Assembly (NCBI GenBank): GCA_035448065.1
Contig: DAOTIG010000002.1
Span: 1-64,000 of the forward strand
Direction of reading: 5' to 3'
DNA length: 64,000 nt
Origin: Phosphoribacter sp035448065
Lineage (GTDB): Bacteria; Actinomycetota; Actinomycetes; Actinomycetales; Dermatophilaceae
Made by a program: the position numbers and the translations under genes. Below the pieces are notes generated by a model. That model saw only the letters and a program-made list of their open reading frames with translations. It ran no database searches and was not told the origin of the DNA. Below, one piece after another: positions 48,466 to 57,878 of the stretch (position 1 is the stretch's first letter; each line of letters opens with the position of its first letter).

Positions 48466-48729
48466 TCAGCGGGCGACCGGGCCGTCGTCCCGCCGCTCGA
48501 CGTGCTCGACGTGCCCCTCCTCGATGTTGCGCCGCTCGACGACCGACGTGTGGGAGGTGTTGGCCCGCTGCTTGTTCATCGTCAGCGCCATGATGAGGGC
48601 GAGCACGCCGCCGCCCATCAGGATGTAGCCGAACACGTCGAGGTTCTGCTTGACGAGCTGGTTGTCGATGTTGGTGAACGAGATGATCGCTCCCAGAACG
48701 AGCAGGAAGATCCCGAGACCAGCACCCAT
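48466..48729 (-). CDS. DUF6458-type small membrane protein
   Basis: 87 aa; ATG at 48729 with AAGGAG upstream. Two helices (GLGIFLLVLGAIISFTNID, LDVFGYILMGGGVLALIMALTM) and a charged tail. The pattern GxGLGxFLLVxGAIL...VDLxxxGYILMxGG is the DUF6458 family found across Actinomycetota. Function unknown. Confidence 0.8.
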   Translation of the reverse strand: MGAGLGIFLLVLGAIISFTNIDNQLVKQNLDVFGYILMGGGVLALIMALTMNKQRANTSHTSVVERRNIEEGHVEHVERRDDGPVAR

Positions 48730-48822
48730 GTTTGTCTCCTTGTGTGGGTCGCGCGCTCGTGGCGCGAGTGTCTGGGCGGTACCCCGGGACAGCGCTTTCA
48801 CCACGTCAAGAGCGCGGGCGAG

Positions 48823-50832
48823 TCAGCCGTGCCGTCCCTCGCGGGCCTCGTCCTGACGGGCCAGTCGGGCCAGCTCGTCGTTGTATGCCGCGAGCGCGGC
48901 ATCCCCGTCACGGTCGGCCTGCCGGTCCAGCCGGCGGGCCTCGGCGGCGTCGGAGCGCACCCACTGCAGCACGACGATGAGCGCCAGGGCGAGTGACGGG
49001 ACGTCGCCGATGCCCCACGCGATCGCGCCGCCGAGACGCTGGTCCTGCAGCGGATCGGGGATCCACGGGATGCCGATGATGCCGAAGAAGTCGGGGGCGA
49101 TGAGGGTGTCGCCCGACTGCAGCGCGACGCCGAAGAAGGCGTGGAAGGAGATCGTCGCGAAGAGCACGACGAGCCGCAGCGCCGGTGCCCACTTGCGGGG
49201 GCCGGGGTCGACGCCGACGAGCACCATGGCGAAGAGATAGCCGGCGAGCAGGAAGTGGACGACCATCAGGATGTGCCCGGTGTGGGTCGTCAGCGCCAGC
49301 TCGAAGAGGCCGGTGTAGTAGAAGACGATGAGGCTGAAGGCGAAGTTGATGCCGGCGACGATCGGGTTGGCCCAGAAGGCGACGTAGCGGGAGTGCACGA
49401 TGCCGAGGAGGATCTCGCGCGGGCCCAGGGTGCCGTCCTTGCGTGGGTGCTCGACCCGGATGACGAGGGTGAGCGGGGCCGCGAGCACGAGCAGGACCGG
49501 CGCGATCATCGCGATGGTCATGTGGCTCATCATGTGCCAGGCGAAGGACACCCGGCCGTAGACACCGCCCGCCCCGCAGGTCGCCCAGAGCATGGCGACC
49601 CAGCCGAGGACCCAGCACACGGTGCGCCCGATCGGCCAGCGGTCACCGCGCCGGTGCAGCCGCACCACCGCCCCGATGTAGAGGGCGATGGCGAGGACGG
49701 CGACCGTGCCCCACAGCCAGTCCCAGCGCCAGACGGTGAGCCAGGAGCTGCCGGTCGGCGCCGGGGGGATGGGGTAGTTCGTCAACGTCTCGGTGAGGTT
49801 GGCCGCCGGGGGGCGCACGTACTCAGGATTGGCGCTGCGGGACAGCGCGGTGGCCACGCCGACCGTGGCGCCCATGACCGCCAGCTCGGTGACCACGAGC
49901 CGCGCGAACAGGCCTGCGGCAGTGGGGTTCTCGCGTAGCTTGCCGATGACGTGCCGGCGCTGCTGCAGACCCAGCAGGCCGAGGACGACGAGGCCCACGG
50001 CCTTCGCGATGACGAGTGCGCCGTATGACGTGCGGAGGTCTCCCAGCCCCGACATGCGGACCGATGCGCTCACGATTCCTGACAGCCCGACGGTGACCAG
50101 CGCCCAGCCGGCGACGACGGAGTAACGGTCCAGGACGACCGGCAGCCAGGCTCGCAGCCGGGGCCGGAGAGCGACCAGGGCGGCCAGCCCGCCGATCCAG
50201 GCGACCGTGCCGACGAGGTGGAACAGGAGGGCGTTGACCGCGGTCTCGTGGTCGGCGGCGGTCGCCGAGTGACCGGCGAGGGCGAGCGGGAAGAGCGAGA
50301 CCAGGCCGACGGCGCCGGCCCAGCACAGCGACGCGCGGCTGGTGCCGACGGCGGTGATCGTGACGGCGATCGCGGCGAGCAGGGCCGAGATGAGCCCCTC
50401 GCGCAGCGACTCCACCGACCAGACGAACTGCTGCAGCTGGCGCAGATAGGCGCTGCTCGTCGGGGAGAGCCCGACGATGTCGCCGAAGCCGAGGAGCACG
50501 CCGACCAGGCCGCTGGCGATCCACACGATGCCGGAGCGGACGGCGATCCGGGGCGCCGCGGCCAGCGCCTGCTTGGCTCGGTCCGGCACGGCGACGGCAC
50601 CGAGCAGCAGCAGGCCGACAGTGAGCGCAGCCGACAGGTCGTGCACGGCGCGGACGATCGGCAGCCCCCAGCGCACGACCGGCCCCGGGTCCTGCAGCCC
50701 GGCCACCGGCGGCTGGGTAGCTCCGCCCCCCGCAGCGGCGGCGACACAGGCGAGCACGGCGGCAGTGAGGGTGAGGACGGCGGCGGTGCGCGGCATACCG
50801 GATGAGCGGGCTGAAGTGGCAGCGAGGGCCAT
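48823..50832 (-). CDS. CopD/CtaG fusion membrane protein (copper/oxidase assembly)
   Basis: 669 aa with about 15 helices. The N-terminal half is a CopD-like copper-resistance domain (HDLSAALTVGLLLLGAV, ALAGHSATAADHETAVNALLFHLVGTVAWIGGLAAL). The C-terminal half is a CtaG_caa3 domain (FAWHMMSHMTIAMIAPVLLVLAAPLTL, THTGHILMVVHFLLAGYLF), with His and Met residues for copper. Actinobacterial fusions of this type help deliver copper to cytochrome c oxidase. Divergent from the MarR gene. Confidence 0.92.
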   Translation of the reverse strand: MALAATSARSSGMPRTAAVLTLTAAVLACVAAAAGGGATQPPVAGLQDPGPVVRWGLPIVRAVHDLSAALTVGLLLLGAVAVPDRAKQALAAAPRIAVRSGIVWIASGLVGVLLGFGDIVGLSPTSSAYLRQLQQFVWSVESLREGLISALLAAIAVTITAVGTSRASLCWAGAVGLVSLFPLALAGHSATAADHETAVNALLFHLVGTVAWIGGLAALVALRPRLRAWLPVVLDRYSVVAGWALVTVGLSGIVSASVRMSGLGDLRTSYGALVIAKAVGLVVLGLLGLQQRRHVIGKLRENPTAAGLFARLVVTELAVMGATVGVATALSRSANPEYVRPPAANLTETLTNYPIPPAPTGSSWLTVWRWDWLWGTVAVLAIALYIGAVVRLHRRGDRWPIGRTVCWVLGWVAMLWATCGAGGVYGRVSFAWHMMSHMTIAMIAPVLLVLAAPLTLVIRVEHPRKDGTLGPREILLGIVHSRYVAFWANPIVAGINFAFSLIVFYYTGLFELALTTHTGHILMVVHFLLAGYLFAMVLVGVDPGPRKWAPALRLVVLFATISFHAFFGVALQSGDTLIAPDFFGIIGIPWIPDPLQDQRLGGAIAWGIGDVPSLALALIVVLQWVRSDAAEARRLDRQADRDGDAALAAYNDELARLARQDEAREGRHG

Positions 50833-50879
50833 GGATCCACCTTAGGCACCCGAGCCCGGCGCACCGGACCCGGCTTCAT

Positions 50880-50896
50880 TTGCTTGCAGCAAGCAA
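50880..50896. promoter_or_regulatory. Perfect palindromic MarR operator
   Basis: TTGCTTGC-A-GCAAGCAA is an 8-1-8 perfect inverted repeat just 5' of the MarR start. A -10-like AACTAT (50895-50900) abuts it, so binding would block the promoter. It lies between the divergent CopD/CtaG and MarR genes. Confidence 0.75.
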
Positions 50897-50898
50897 CT

Positions 50899-51378
50899 AT
50901 GAGACGGTTCTCCGTCGTGACCACCGACACCCTGACGGCCGAGCTGGGCGAGGAGCTCATCCGGATGATCAAGGTGCTCGTCGCCATGCGTCAGCACGCT
51001 CCGGCCCAGCACCCGCACGTCGACCACACCCACTGGCCGGTGTTGTTCAACCTGCGCGAGCCGCGTCGGGTGTCCGACCTCGCCGGGTGCGTGCATGCCG
51101 ACGTCAGCACGGTGAGCCGCCAGGTCAGCCACCTCGTCGCGCACGGGCTCGCCGAGAAGCTGCCCGAGCCGGACGACGGTCGGGCCTACCGGGTCTCCCT
51201 CACCGCCGAGGGACGAGCCCTGACCGACCGGATCGCGGCGACGCGCGGCGAGTGGATCGCCCGCCTCACCGCCGACTGGAGCCCGGCCGAGATCGCCGGC
51301 TTCCTCGCCTCGGTCACCCGCTTCGCCGATGCCCTCGAGGCAGCCAAGTCCGCGACCACCCAGGAGCCCCGCCGATGA
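50899..51378 (+). CDS. MarR family transcriptional regulator
   Basis: 159 aa from the ATG at 50899. If the -10 AACTAT (50895-50900) is real, the GTG at 50917 (153 aa) is the true start. Winged-helix MarR fold: RRVSDLAGCVHADVSTVSRQVSHLVAHGLAEKLPEPDDGRAYRVSLTAEG. Coupled to the downstream drug exporter by ATGA and preceded by a palindromic operator, so it is the likely ligand-sensitive repressor of its own operon. Confidence 0.9.
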   Translation: MRRFSVVTTDTLTAELGEELIRMIKVLVAMRQHAPAQHPHVDHTHWPVLFNLREPRRVSDLAGCVHADVSTVSRQVSHLVAHGLAEKLPEPDDGRAYRVSLTAEGRALTDRIAATRGEWIARLTADWSPAEIAGFLASVTRFADALEAAKSATTQEPRR

Positions 51379-53108
51379 CCACGCCCGCGTATGCCGCCGC
51401 CGAGCCGGACGCCCCGCTCACCCATCGGCAGATCGTCACCATCCTCATCGGCCTGATGATGGGGATGTTCCTCGCCGCCCTCGACCAGACCATCGTCGCC
51501 TCGGCGATGCGGGTCATCGCCGACGACCTCCAGGGGCTGTCCGCGCAGGCCTGGGTGACGACGGCATACCTCATCACCTCGACGATCGTCACCCCGCTCT
51601 ACGGCAAGCTCTCCGACATCTACGGGCGCAAGCAGTTCTTCATCGCGGCCATCACGATCTTCACCATCGGCTCGATGCTCTGCACGCTCGCCTGGTCGAT
51701 CCCGTCGCTCGCGGCCTTCCGCGCGGTGCAGGGCCTCGGCGCCGGCGGCCTCTTCTCGCTCGCCCTGGCGATCATCGGCGACATCGTCCCGCCGCGCGAG
51801 CGGGCCAAGTACCAGGGCTACTTCCTCGCCGTCTTCGGCACCAGCTCGGTGCTCGGCCCGGTCATCGGCGGCTTCTTCGCCGGCACCGAGTCGATCCTCG
51901 GGGTCACCGGCTGGCGTTGGGTCTTCCTCGTCAACGTGCCGATCGCCGTCGCCGCGCTCTTCGTCGTGACCCGCACCCTGCACCTGCACCACCACCGGCT
52001 CGACCACCGGATCGACTGGTGGGGCGCCGTCGCGCTCACCGTCGCGCTCGTGCCTTTGCTCATCGTCGCCGAGCAGGGCCGCGAGTGGGGCTGGACCTCC
52101 ACGACCGCGCTCGCCTGCTACGCCATCGGCGTGGCCGGGCTCGTCGTCGGCTGGTTCGTCGAGCGGTCGATGGGCGACGAGGCGCTCATCCCGTTGCGGC
52201 TCTTCCGCAACCGGACGATGACCTGGGCCTCGATCGGCTCGGTCTTCATCGGCATGGGCATGTTCGGCGGGCTCGCTGCGCTGCCGCTCTATCTGCAGAT
52301 CGTCAAGGGCGCCTCGGCGACCCAGGCCGGCCTGCAGCTGCTGCCGATGACCCTCGGCATCATGACCGGCTCGGTCTTCTCCGGCCAGATGATCTCCCGC
52401 ACCGGCCGCTACCGGCGCTACCCGATCATCGGCGCGGCGCTGCTCGTCGTGTCGCTCTTCGCCTTTCACTACGTCACCGCCGACACCCCGCTGTGGCAGT
52501 CGATGATCGTCATGGTGTTCTTCGGCATCGGGCTCGGCTTCAACTTCCAGCCGCTCACCCTCGCGATCCAGAATGCCGTGCCGCCGCGCGACATCGGGGT
52601 GGCCACCTCGTCGGCGACCTTCACCCGTCAGATCGGCGGCACGCTCGGCACGGCGATCTTCCTGTCGCTGCTGTTCAGCGGGGCCAAGGACAAGATCGGC
52701 GAGGCCTTCCGCGCCATCGCGCCCACCCCGGAGTTCCAGGCCGCGCTGCGCGACCCGCAGGGCGACCCGGCCGCCAACCAGGCTTTCATCGCCCAGGTCA
52801 AGGCCGGCGCGGCCTCGGGCGACGCGGCATCGGGCTTCGGCAACGCCCTCAACGACAGCTCCTTCCTGTCGCACATCGACCCCCGGTTGGCTCGGCCCTT
52901 CCTCGTCGGCTTCAGCGACGCGATGTCGACGGTGTTCCTCGTCGCGTCGGGGATCCTCGTGCTCGCCTTCCTCGCCTCGATGCTGCTGCCGCATGTCGAG
53001 CTGCGGTCCGGGTCGGCCTACAGCCAGCGCAACGCCGAGGCCCGCGCGGACGCCGCTGCGGCCGAGGAGGATTCGCTCACCGAGCCGCTGCCGCCGGCCG
53101 GGCACTGA
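51375..53108 (+). CDS. MFS drug exporter, DHA2 (14-helix, EmrB/QacA) family
   Basis: 577 aa, ATG overlapping the MarR stop. Fourteen helices; motif A GKLSDIYGRK after helix 2, DHA2 features LDQTIVASAMRVIADDL in helix 1 and VLGPVIGGFF in helix 5 (motif C). Proton-driven export of drugs or metabolites. A loop of about 60 residues (PTPEFQAALRDPQGDPAANQ) before the last helix is extracytoplasmic. Confidence 0.95.
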   Translation: MTTPAYAAAEPDAPLTHRQIVTILIGLMMGMFLAALDQTIVASAMRVIADDLQGLSAQAWVTTAYLITSTIVTPLYGKLSDIYGRKQFFIAAITIFTIGSMLCTLAWSIPSLAAFRAVQGLGAGGLFSLALAIIGDIVPPRERAKYQGYFLAVFGTSSVLGPVIGGFFAGTESILGVTGWRWVFLVNVPIAVAALFVVTRTLHLHHHRLDHRIDWWGAVALTVALVPLLIVAEQGREWGWTSTTALACYAIGVAGLVVGWFVERSMGDEALIPLRLFRNRTMTWASIGSVFIGMGMFGGLAALPLYLQIVKGASATQAGLQLLPMTLGIMTGSVFSGQMISRTGRYRRYPIIGAALLVVSLFAFHYVTADTPLWQSMIVMVFFGIGLGFNFQPLTLAIQNAVPPRDIGVATSSATFTRQIGGTLGTAIFLSLLFSGAKDKIGEAFRAIAPTPEFQAALRDPQGDPAANQAFIAQVKAGAASGDAASGFGNALNDSSFLSHIDPRLARPFLVGFSDAMSTVFLVASGILVLAFLASMLLPHVELRSGSAYSQRNAEARADAAAAEEDSLTEPLPPAGH

Positions 53109-53155
53109 CGCCCAGCGCCGGTCGGCCCGGAGCGATCGCGGTGCCGGGGGAGTGA

Positions 53156-54016
53156 CTATCCCTCGACCGCGTCGTCGAGCTCGTGGACGGCCAGCAGGTA
53201 GCCCATCGACCCGCTCTGCCCTGGCTCGATGACGACCGTATGCCCGCGCACGTTCGCCGACTCGACGCACAGGAAGCCGGGCCACGCGTCGCCGAGGTCG
53301 GCCAGCGTGTGCGCGGTCTGCTCGCCCGGGTTCCACACCACCCGCTGAGCCGCACCGGTCGTCTCGACGACCAGCCGACGGCGCAGCACCGGGTCGGTGA
53401 CGGTGACCGTGCGGCTGCTCTCGTAGATCCGGTCGGTCTCGCCGGCGATCACCAGCTCGTCGGACTCCTGCACCCGCTGGGTGGGCGCGCCCACCATGTC
53501 GAGGTATGCCGCGCCGCCCAGACCGCCGACCCGCACCGTGCGCACGTCCCCGACCCGCAGGTAGGTGTGCAAGGCCGCCTCGAAGACGAGCGGCTCGGCG
53601 CCGGTGTTGCTCACCTGCAGCGACACTCGCAGCCGCTCGCCGAAGACCGCCGTGAGCCGGGTCTCGAAGAGGTAGGGATAGAGCTGGCCGAAGCGCGGGT
53701 CGCAATGCGCCGTGAGCAGATAGGTGAGCGCCGTCTCGCGCTCGCCGTCGACCTGCTTCTCCAGCGCCCAGCGGGCCGTGCGAGCCAGCCCATGCCGGGG
53801 CGACCGGTCACCACCCGGGCCGGCGCCGAACCACGGCCAACACACCGGTATGCCGCCCCGGATCGCCGCGGTGCCGTCGAGGACCGCGCGCGGGCTGACG
53901 AAGAGGACCTCCTCGTGGCCGGTCGGTCGCCAGGACAGCACGGTGGCGCCGTGCGCGCTGACCCGACCGGTCGCGGCGGCATTGCCGATCTCGCGGATGT
54001 CGCTCATCGAGCTCAT
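53156..54016 (-). CDS. D-hexose-6-phosphate mutarotase-like (YeaD family)
   Basis: 286 aa; ATG at 54016 overlaps the bkdC stop (ATGA). Aldose-1-epimerase fold with the YeaD-type motifs HGATVLSWRPTGHEEVLFVSP, GGIPVCWPWFG, HGLARTARW, and His in EAALHTYLRVGD. It interconverts anomers of glucose-6-phosphate-like sugars. Coupling to the bkd operon is probably by chance of compaction rather than pathway logic. Note the rare Ile codon ATA in GGIP, where the window-wide motif sits. Confidence 0.9.
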   Translation of the reverse strand: MSSMSDIREIGNAAATGRVSAHGATVLSWRPTGHEEVLFVSPRAVLDGTAAIRGGIPVCWPWFGAGPGGDRSPRHGLARTARWALEKQVDGERETALTYLLTAHCDPRFGQLYPYLFETRLTAVFGERLRVSLQVSNTGAEPLVFEAALHTYLRVGDVRTVRVGGLGGAAYLDMVGAPTQRVQESDELVIAGETDRIYESSRTVTVTDPVLRRRLVVETTGAAQRVVWNPGEQTAHTLADLGDAWPGFLCVESANVRGHTVVIEPGQSGSMGYLLAVHELDDAVEG

Positions 54017-55515
54017 CCCCACACGAGCGCGCGGCCCGGATCCTCGAGCAGGGCCGCGACATCGGCGAGGTAGCGGGACCCGAGCTCGCCGTCGACGAGC
54101 CGGTGGTCGAAGGACAGCCCGAGGGTCGTCACGTGCCGGATCGCGATGGCGTCGACGCCGTCCTCGGTGACGACCCACGGCTGCTTGCGGATGACGCCGA
54201 AGGCCATGATGGCCGCCTCGCCCGGGTTGAGGATCGGCGTGCCGGTGTCGACGCCGAAGACCCCGACGTTGGTGATGGTGATCGTGCCGCCGGCCATGTC
54301 GGCCGGTGGGGTGCGTCCCTCGCGCGCGGTGGCGGTCAGCGTCGAGATCGCCTCGGCCAGCTCGCGCAGGCTGAGCAGGTCGGCGTCCTTGATGTTGGGC
54401 ACCATGAGCCCACGCGGGGTCGCAGCGGCGATGCCGAGGTTGACGTAGTGCTTGACCGCGATCTCCTGGGCGGCCTCGTCCCACGCGGCGTTGATCTGCG
54501 GGTTGCGCCGGACCGCGAGGCACATCGCCTTGGCGAGGATGAGCAGCGGGGTGACCTTGACGTCGCGGAACTCCCGATCGGCCTTCAGCCGCTCGACGAG
54601 GCGCATCGTCTCGGTGACGTCGACGGTGATCCACTCGGTGACGTGCGGGGCGGTGAAAGCGGAGGCGACCATCGCCTGCGCGGTCACCTTGCGCACGCTC
54701 TTGATCGGCGTCCGTGTCTCGCCGCGGCTGTTCACTCCCTCGGGGGGTGCGCCGAGCGTCCCGCGCTGGACCGACGAGTCAAGCGACGAGGAGGGATGGG
54801 CAGGACCAGAGCGATCCGGCTCGGCCCCCCGAGCCACGGCCGCCGACTCGACGTCGCTGCGGGTGACGATGCCGCCCGCTCCGCTGCCGGCGATGGTGTC
54901 GAGGTCGACGCCGAGGTCCTTGGCGAGCTTGCGCACCGGGGGCTTGGCCAGCGCTCGGGTCTGCTCCGGGGTGGGGGCCGGTTGGGCCGGCGCGGCCGCC
55001 GGCTCGCTCGACGGCTCCGGTCGCCCGGGGCGCCCGGCCGGCTCGGTCGGCTCGGCCGGTGCCGCTGCGACGTCGGGGACTCCCTCGGTCGCCGCGAGCA
55101 CGCGCCGGGCGCGCCGCCGGGTGCCCTCGGCCTTGGGGCCGGAGCCGACGAGCAGCTTGACCGGCTCCTCCTCTGAGTCCGATGCTCCAGAGCCCGAACC
55201 GGCGCGCTCCCGGCCCGCGCTTCCCTCCTCGCTGCCGGCGCGTGAGCCGGGCGCCTGGGCTCCCGAGTCCCCGCTGCCGTCGTCGATCTGGATGATCGGC
55301 GTGCCGACGGCGACCTCCTGGCCGACCTCGGCGAGCAGGGCGACGACCGTGCCGGCCCACGGGATGGGCAGCTCGACGAGGGACTTGGCGGTCTCGACCT
55401 CGACGACGATGTCGTTGACCTTGACCTGGTCGCCGACGGCGACCTTCCACTCGACGATCTCGGCCTCGAGCAGGCCCTCGCCCGGGTCGGGGAGCTTGAA
55501 CTCCTTCACAGCCAC
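54013..55515 (-). CDS. bkdC: Branched-chain 2-oxoacid dehydrogenase E2 (dihydrolipoyl acyltransferase)
   Basis: 500 aa from the GTG at 55515 (VAVKEFKLPDPGEGL; GTG at 55509 possible). The lipoyl domain has the lysine in VEVETAKSLVELP (about 43). The E1/E3-binding domain is PPVRKLAKDLGVDLDTIAGSGAGG (about 200). The catalytic C-terminal domain ends with LSFDHRLVDGELGSRYL (HxxxD). The linker (80-190) is unusually long and rich in Gly, Ser, Glu, Ala and Pro, and contains a DNA repeat also found in the 57879 gene. Third gene of bkdABC. Confidence 0.94.
   Translation of the reverse strand: MAVKEFKLPDPGEGLLEAEIVEWKVAVGDQVKVNDIVVEVETAKSLVELPIPWAGTVVALLAEVGQEVAVGTPIIQIDDGSGDSGAQAPGSRAGSEEGSAGRERAGSGSGASDSEEEPVKLLVGSGPKAEGTRRRARRVLAATEGVPDVAAAPAEPTEPAGRPGRPEPSSEPAAAPAQPAPTPEQTRALAKPPVRKLAKDLGVDLDTIAGSGAGGIVTRSDVESAAVARGAEPDRSGPAHPSSSLDSSVQRGTLGAPPEGVNSRGETRTPIKSVRKVTAQAMVASAFTAPHVTEWITVDVTETMRLVERLKADREFRDVKVTPLLILAKAMCLAVRRNPQINAAWDEAAQEIAVKHYVNLGIAAATPRGLMVPNIKDADLLSLRELAEAISTLTATAREGRTPPADMAGGTITITNVGVFGVDTGTPILNPGEAAIMAFGVIRKQPWVVTEDGVDAIAIRHVTTLGLSFDHRLVDGELGSRYLADVAALLEDPGRALVWG
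55190..55233. repeat. 44-bp interspersed repeat, copy A (in the bkdC linker)
   Basis: Matches 57918-57961 at 42 of 44 bases. Here it is read on the minus strand as a Gly/Ser/Glu-rich linker (SEEGSAGRERAGSGS). A second shared block, GCGCCTGGGCTC, follows downstream in both copies. Confidence 0.85.
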
Positions 55516-55547
55516 GGCATACCCAATCTTGTTGTGTGCGAGCGGTG

Positions 55548-56543
55548 TCAGTAGGCGAAGGACCGGTCGACCGCGTCGAGCACCCGGTCGAGGTCGGGCA
55601 GGAAGTGCTCCTCGAGCCGGCTCGCCGGATAGGGCGCGTTGTAGCCCGTGACCCGCAGCACCGGCGCCTCGAGATGGTAGAAGCAGCGCTCGGTGACCGC
55701 AGCGGCGATCTCGGCGCCGAAGCCGCAGAACTCGCTGGCCTCGTGCACGACGACGAGCCGCCGGGTCTTCTCGACCGAGGTCGTCAGGGCGTCGATGTCG
55801 AGCGGCGACACCGAGCGCAGGTCGATGACCTCGAGCGAGCGCCCCTCTGTCGCAGCGGCGTTCGCGGCATCCATGCAGGTCTTCACCATCGGCCCGTAGG
55901 CCGCGAGGGTGAGGTCGGCGCCCTCGCTCAGCAGCCGCGCCTCGAAGAGACCGCGCGGTGCCTCGGTGGCCTCGAGGTCGACCTCGCCCTTCTCGTGGTA
56001 GCGCCGCTTGGGCTCGTAGAAGATCACCGGGTCGTCGCACTCGATGGCCTGCTGGATCATCCAGTAGGCATCCTCGGGGTTGCTGCAGAAGACGACCTTG
56101 AGCCCCAGCGTGTGCGCGAAGTAGGCCTCGTTGGACTCGCTGTGGTGCTCCACCGCGCCGATGCCGCCACCCATCGGGATACGCACGACGACCGGGACCT
56201 TGAGGTGCCCGCGCGAGCGCGAGTGCAGCTTGGCGAGCTGGCTGACGATCTGGTCGAAGCCGGGGTAGACGAAGCCGTCGAACTGGATCTCGACGACCGG
56301 CCGATAGCCCCGCAGCGCCATCCCGATCGCCGTGCCGACGATGCCCGACTCGGCCAGCGGCGCGTCGATGACCCGGTCCTCGCCGAAGTCCTTCTGCAGG
56401 TGCTCGGTGATCCGGAAGACCCCGCCGAGCTTGCCGATGTCCTCACCGGTGAGGATGACCTTGGGGTCGCGATCCATGGCCCGGCGCAGGCCGGCGTTGA
56501 GCGCCTTGGCGATCGTCGTGCGCGTGGCCGCCATGTCACTCAC
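55548..56543 (-). CDS. bkdB: Branched-chain 2-oxoacid dehydrogenase E1 beta subunit
   Basis: 331 aa; GTG at 56543 (or ATG at 56534), overlapping the E1 alpha stop. Transketolase pyrimidine-binding and C-terminal domains: LTGEDIGKLGGVFRIT, DAPLAESGIVGTAIGMAL, GGGIGAVEHHSESNEAYF, then VIDLRSVSPLDIDAL and VHEASEFCGFGAEI. Pairs with E1 alpha to decarboxylate branched-chain keto acids (TPP-dependent). A branched-chain rather than pyruvate substrate is inferred from the separate alpha/beta layout and operon. Confidence 0.94.
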   Translation of the reverse strand: MSDMAATRTTIAKALNAGLRRAMDRDPKVILTGEDIGKLGGVFRITEHLQKDFGEDRVIDAPLAESGIVGTAIGMALRGYRPVVEIQFDGFVYPGFDQIVSQLAKLHSRSRGHLKVPVVVRIPMGGGIGAVEHHSESNEAYFAHTLGLKVVFCSNPEDAYWMIQQAIECDDPVIFYEPKRRYHEKGEVDLEATEAPRGLFEARLLSEGADLTLAAYGPMVKTCMDAANAAATEGRSLEVIDLRSVSPLDIDALTTSVEKTRRLVVVHEASEFCGFGAEIAAAVTERCFYHLEAPVLRVTGYNAPYPASRLEEHFLPDLDRVLDAVDRSFAY

Positions 56544-57708
56544 CGTCCTCGTCGGCGAAGGAGTCGAGGTAGTCGCGCAACTGGTCGTAGTGGTCGTCGA
56601 CCTGTCGGTGCGGCTCGACGTAGACGTGCTCGAAGATGTCGCCGACCTCCGGGTCCGGCATGCCCACCGTCTCGGCGCGCAGCCGGGCCGCGAGCTCGTC
56701 GGCCTGCTCCTCGACCGAGGCGAAGAAGGCGCCGTCGGCGATGCCCTCGTGGCCGAGCCAGGCCTTGAAGCGGGCGATCGGGTCGCGCAGCTTCCACATC
56801 TCGACCTCGGCGGCGAAGCGGTACTTCGTCGGGTCGTCGGAGGTGGTGTGCGCGCCCATCCGGTAGGTGTAGGCCTCGATGAGCGAGGGCCCCTCCCCCG
56901 ACCTAGCGCGGTCGAGCATCGCCCGCGTCACGGCATACACGGCGAGGACGTCGTTGCCGTCGACCCGGACGCCGGGGAAGCCGAAGCCGTCGGCTCGGCG
57001 GTAGATCGGGATGCGGGTCTGGCGGGTGTTCGGCTCGGAGATGGCCCACTGGTTGTTCTGGCAGAAGAAGACGATCGGGCTGTCGTTGACCGCGGCGAAG
57101 ACGAAGCCCTCGTTGACGTCGCCCTGCGCGGTCGCGCCGTCGCCCATGAAGGCGACGACCGCGGTGTCGCGGTCGGGGTCGCCGGTGCCGACCGCCCCGT
57201 CGCGCTGGACGCCCATCGCGTACCCGACGCCGAGCAGCACCTGGTTGCCGATGACGATCGTGTAGCCGTGGAAGTTGTGCGCGTTCGGGTCCCACGCGCC
57301 CTTGTCGACGCCGCGGAACAGGCCGATGAGCTCCATCGGGTCGATCCCGCGGCACCAGGCGATGCCGTGCTCGCGATAGCCGGGGAAGGCGTAGTCCTGC
57401 CGGCGCATCGCCCGGCCGCAGCCGATCTGGCTGGCCTCCTGCCCGAGCAGGCTGACCCAGATGCCGAGCTCGCCCTGGCGTTGCAGGGCGGTGGCCTCCT
57501 GGTCGACCCGGCGCACGAGGACCAGGTCGCGGTAGAGCCCGCGCAGGTCGTCGTGGGTCAGCTCGTCGAGGTAGTGCACGTAGTCGGCCGCCGTTCCGCC
57601 CAGCACGCGCTCGCCCTCGGGGGTGAGCAGCTGGATCATGTCGACGCCGCCATCGGCGCTCGCGGGAGGGCGTCGGTCGAGGACCGAGGCCGAGCCGGTG
57701 TCGCTCAC
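56536..57708 (-). CDS. bkdA: Branched-chain 2-oxoacid dehydrogenase E1 alpha subunit
   Basis: 390 aa from the GTG at 57708, chosen for AAGGAG 5 nt upstream. The TPP motif GDGATAQGDVNEGFVFAAVNDSPIVFFCQNN is intact, as are GQEASQIGCGRAMRRQDYAFPGYREHG and the phosphorylation-loop region YRMGAHTTSDDPTKYR. First gene of the bkdABC operon; products feed valine, leucine and isoleucine breakdown and branched fatty-acid primers. Confidence 0.94.
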   Translation of the reverse strand: MSDTGSASVLDRRPPASADGGVDMIQLLTPEGERVLGGTAADYVHYLDELTHDDLRGLYRDLVLVRRVDQEATALQRQGELGIWVSLLGQEASQIGCGRAMRRQDYAFPGYREHGIAWCRGIDPMELIGLFRGVDKGAWDPNAHNFHGYTIVIGNQVLLGVGYAMGVQRDGAVGTGDPDRDTAVVAFMGDGATAQGDVNEGFVFAAVNDSPIVFFCQNNQWAISEPNTRQTRIPIYRRADGFGFPGVRVDGNDVLAVYAVTRAMLDRARSGEGPSLIEAYTYRMGAHTTSDDPTKYRFAAEVEMWKLRDPIARFKAWLGHEGIADGAFFASVEEQADELAARLRAETVGMPDPEVGDIFEHVYVEPHRQVDDHYDQLRDYLDSFADEDGE

Positions 57709-57878
57709 AGCCACTCCTTGTCGTCCCGGGGTCGCCGGGCCGGTCAGTCGCCGGCGCGCTGGCCGGGATCGCCGGACGGTCGCCGCGCGGGCGTCGTTGC
57801 CGCTGGTTGGGGGCCACCCTAGCCGCAGACCAGGGTGAATCTCACGCCCGACCCAGCGCTCGTGCGAGTCTGGTCGGT
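57709..57878. promoter_or_regulatory. Divergent promoter region bkd / IOR
   Basis: 170 bp with no gene. It should contain promoters for bkdABC (minus) and the oxidoreductase (plus). The plus start ATG (57879) sits inside a GGTATGCCGC motif; a weak -10-like GAGTCT at 57866-57871 would give a leaderless mRNA. No clear operator seen. Confidence 0.35.
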
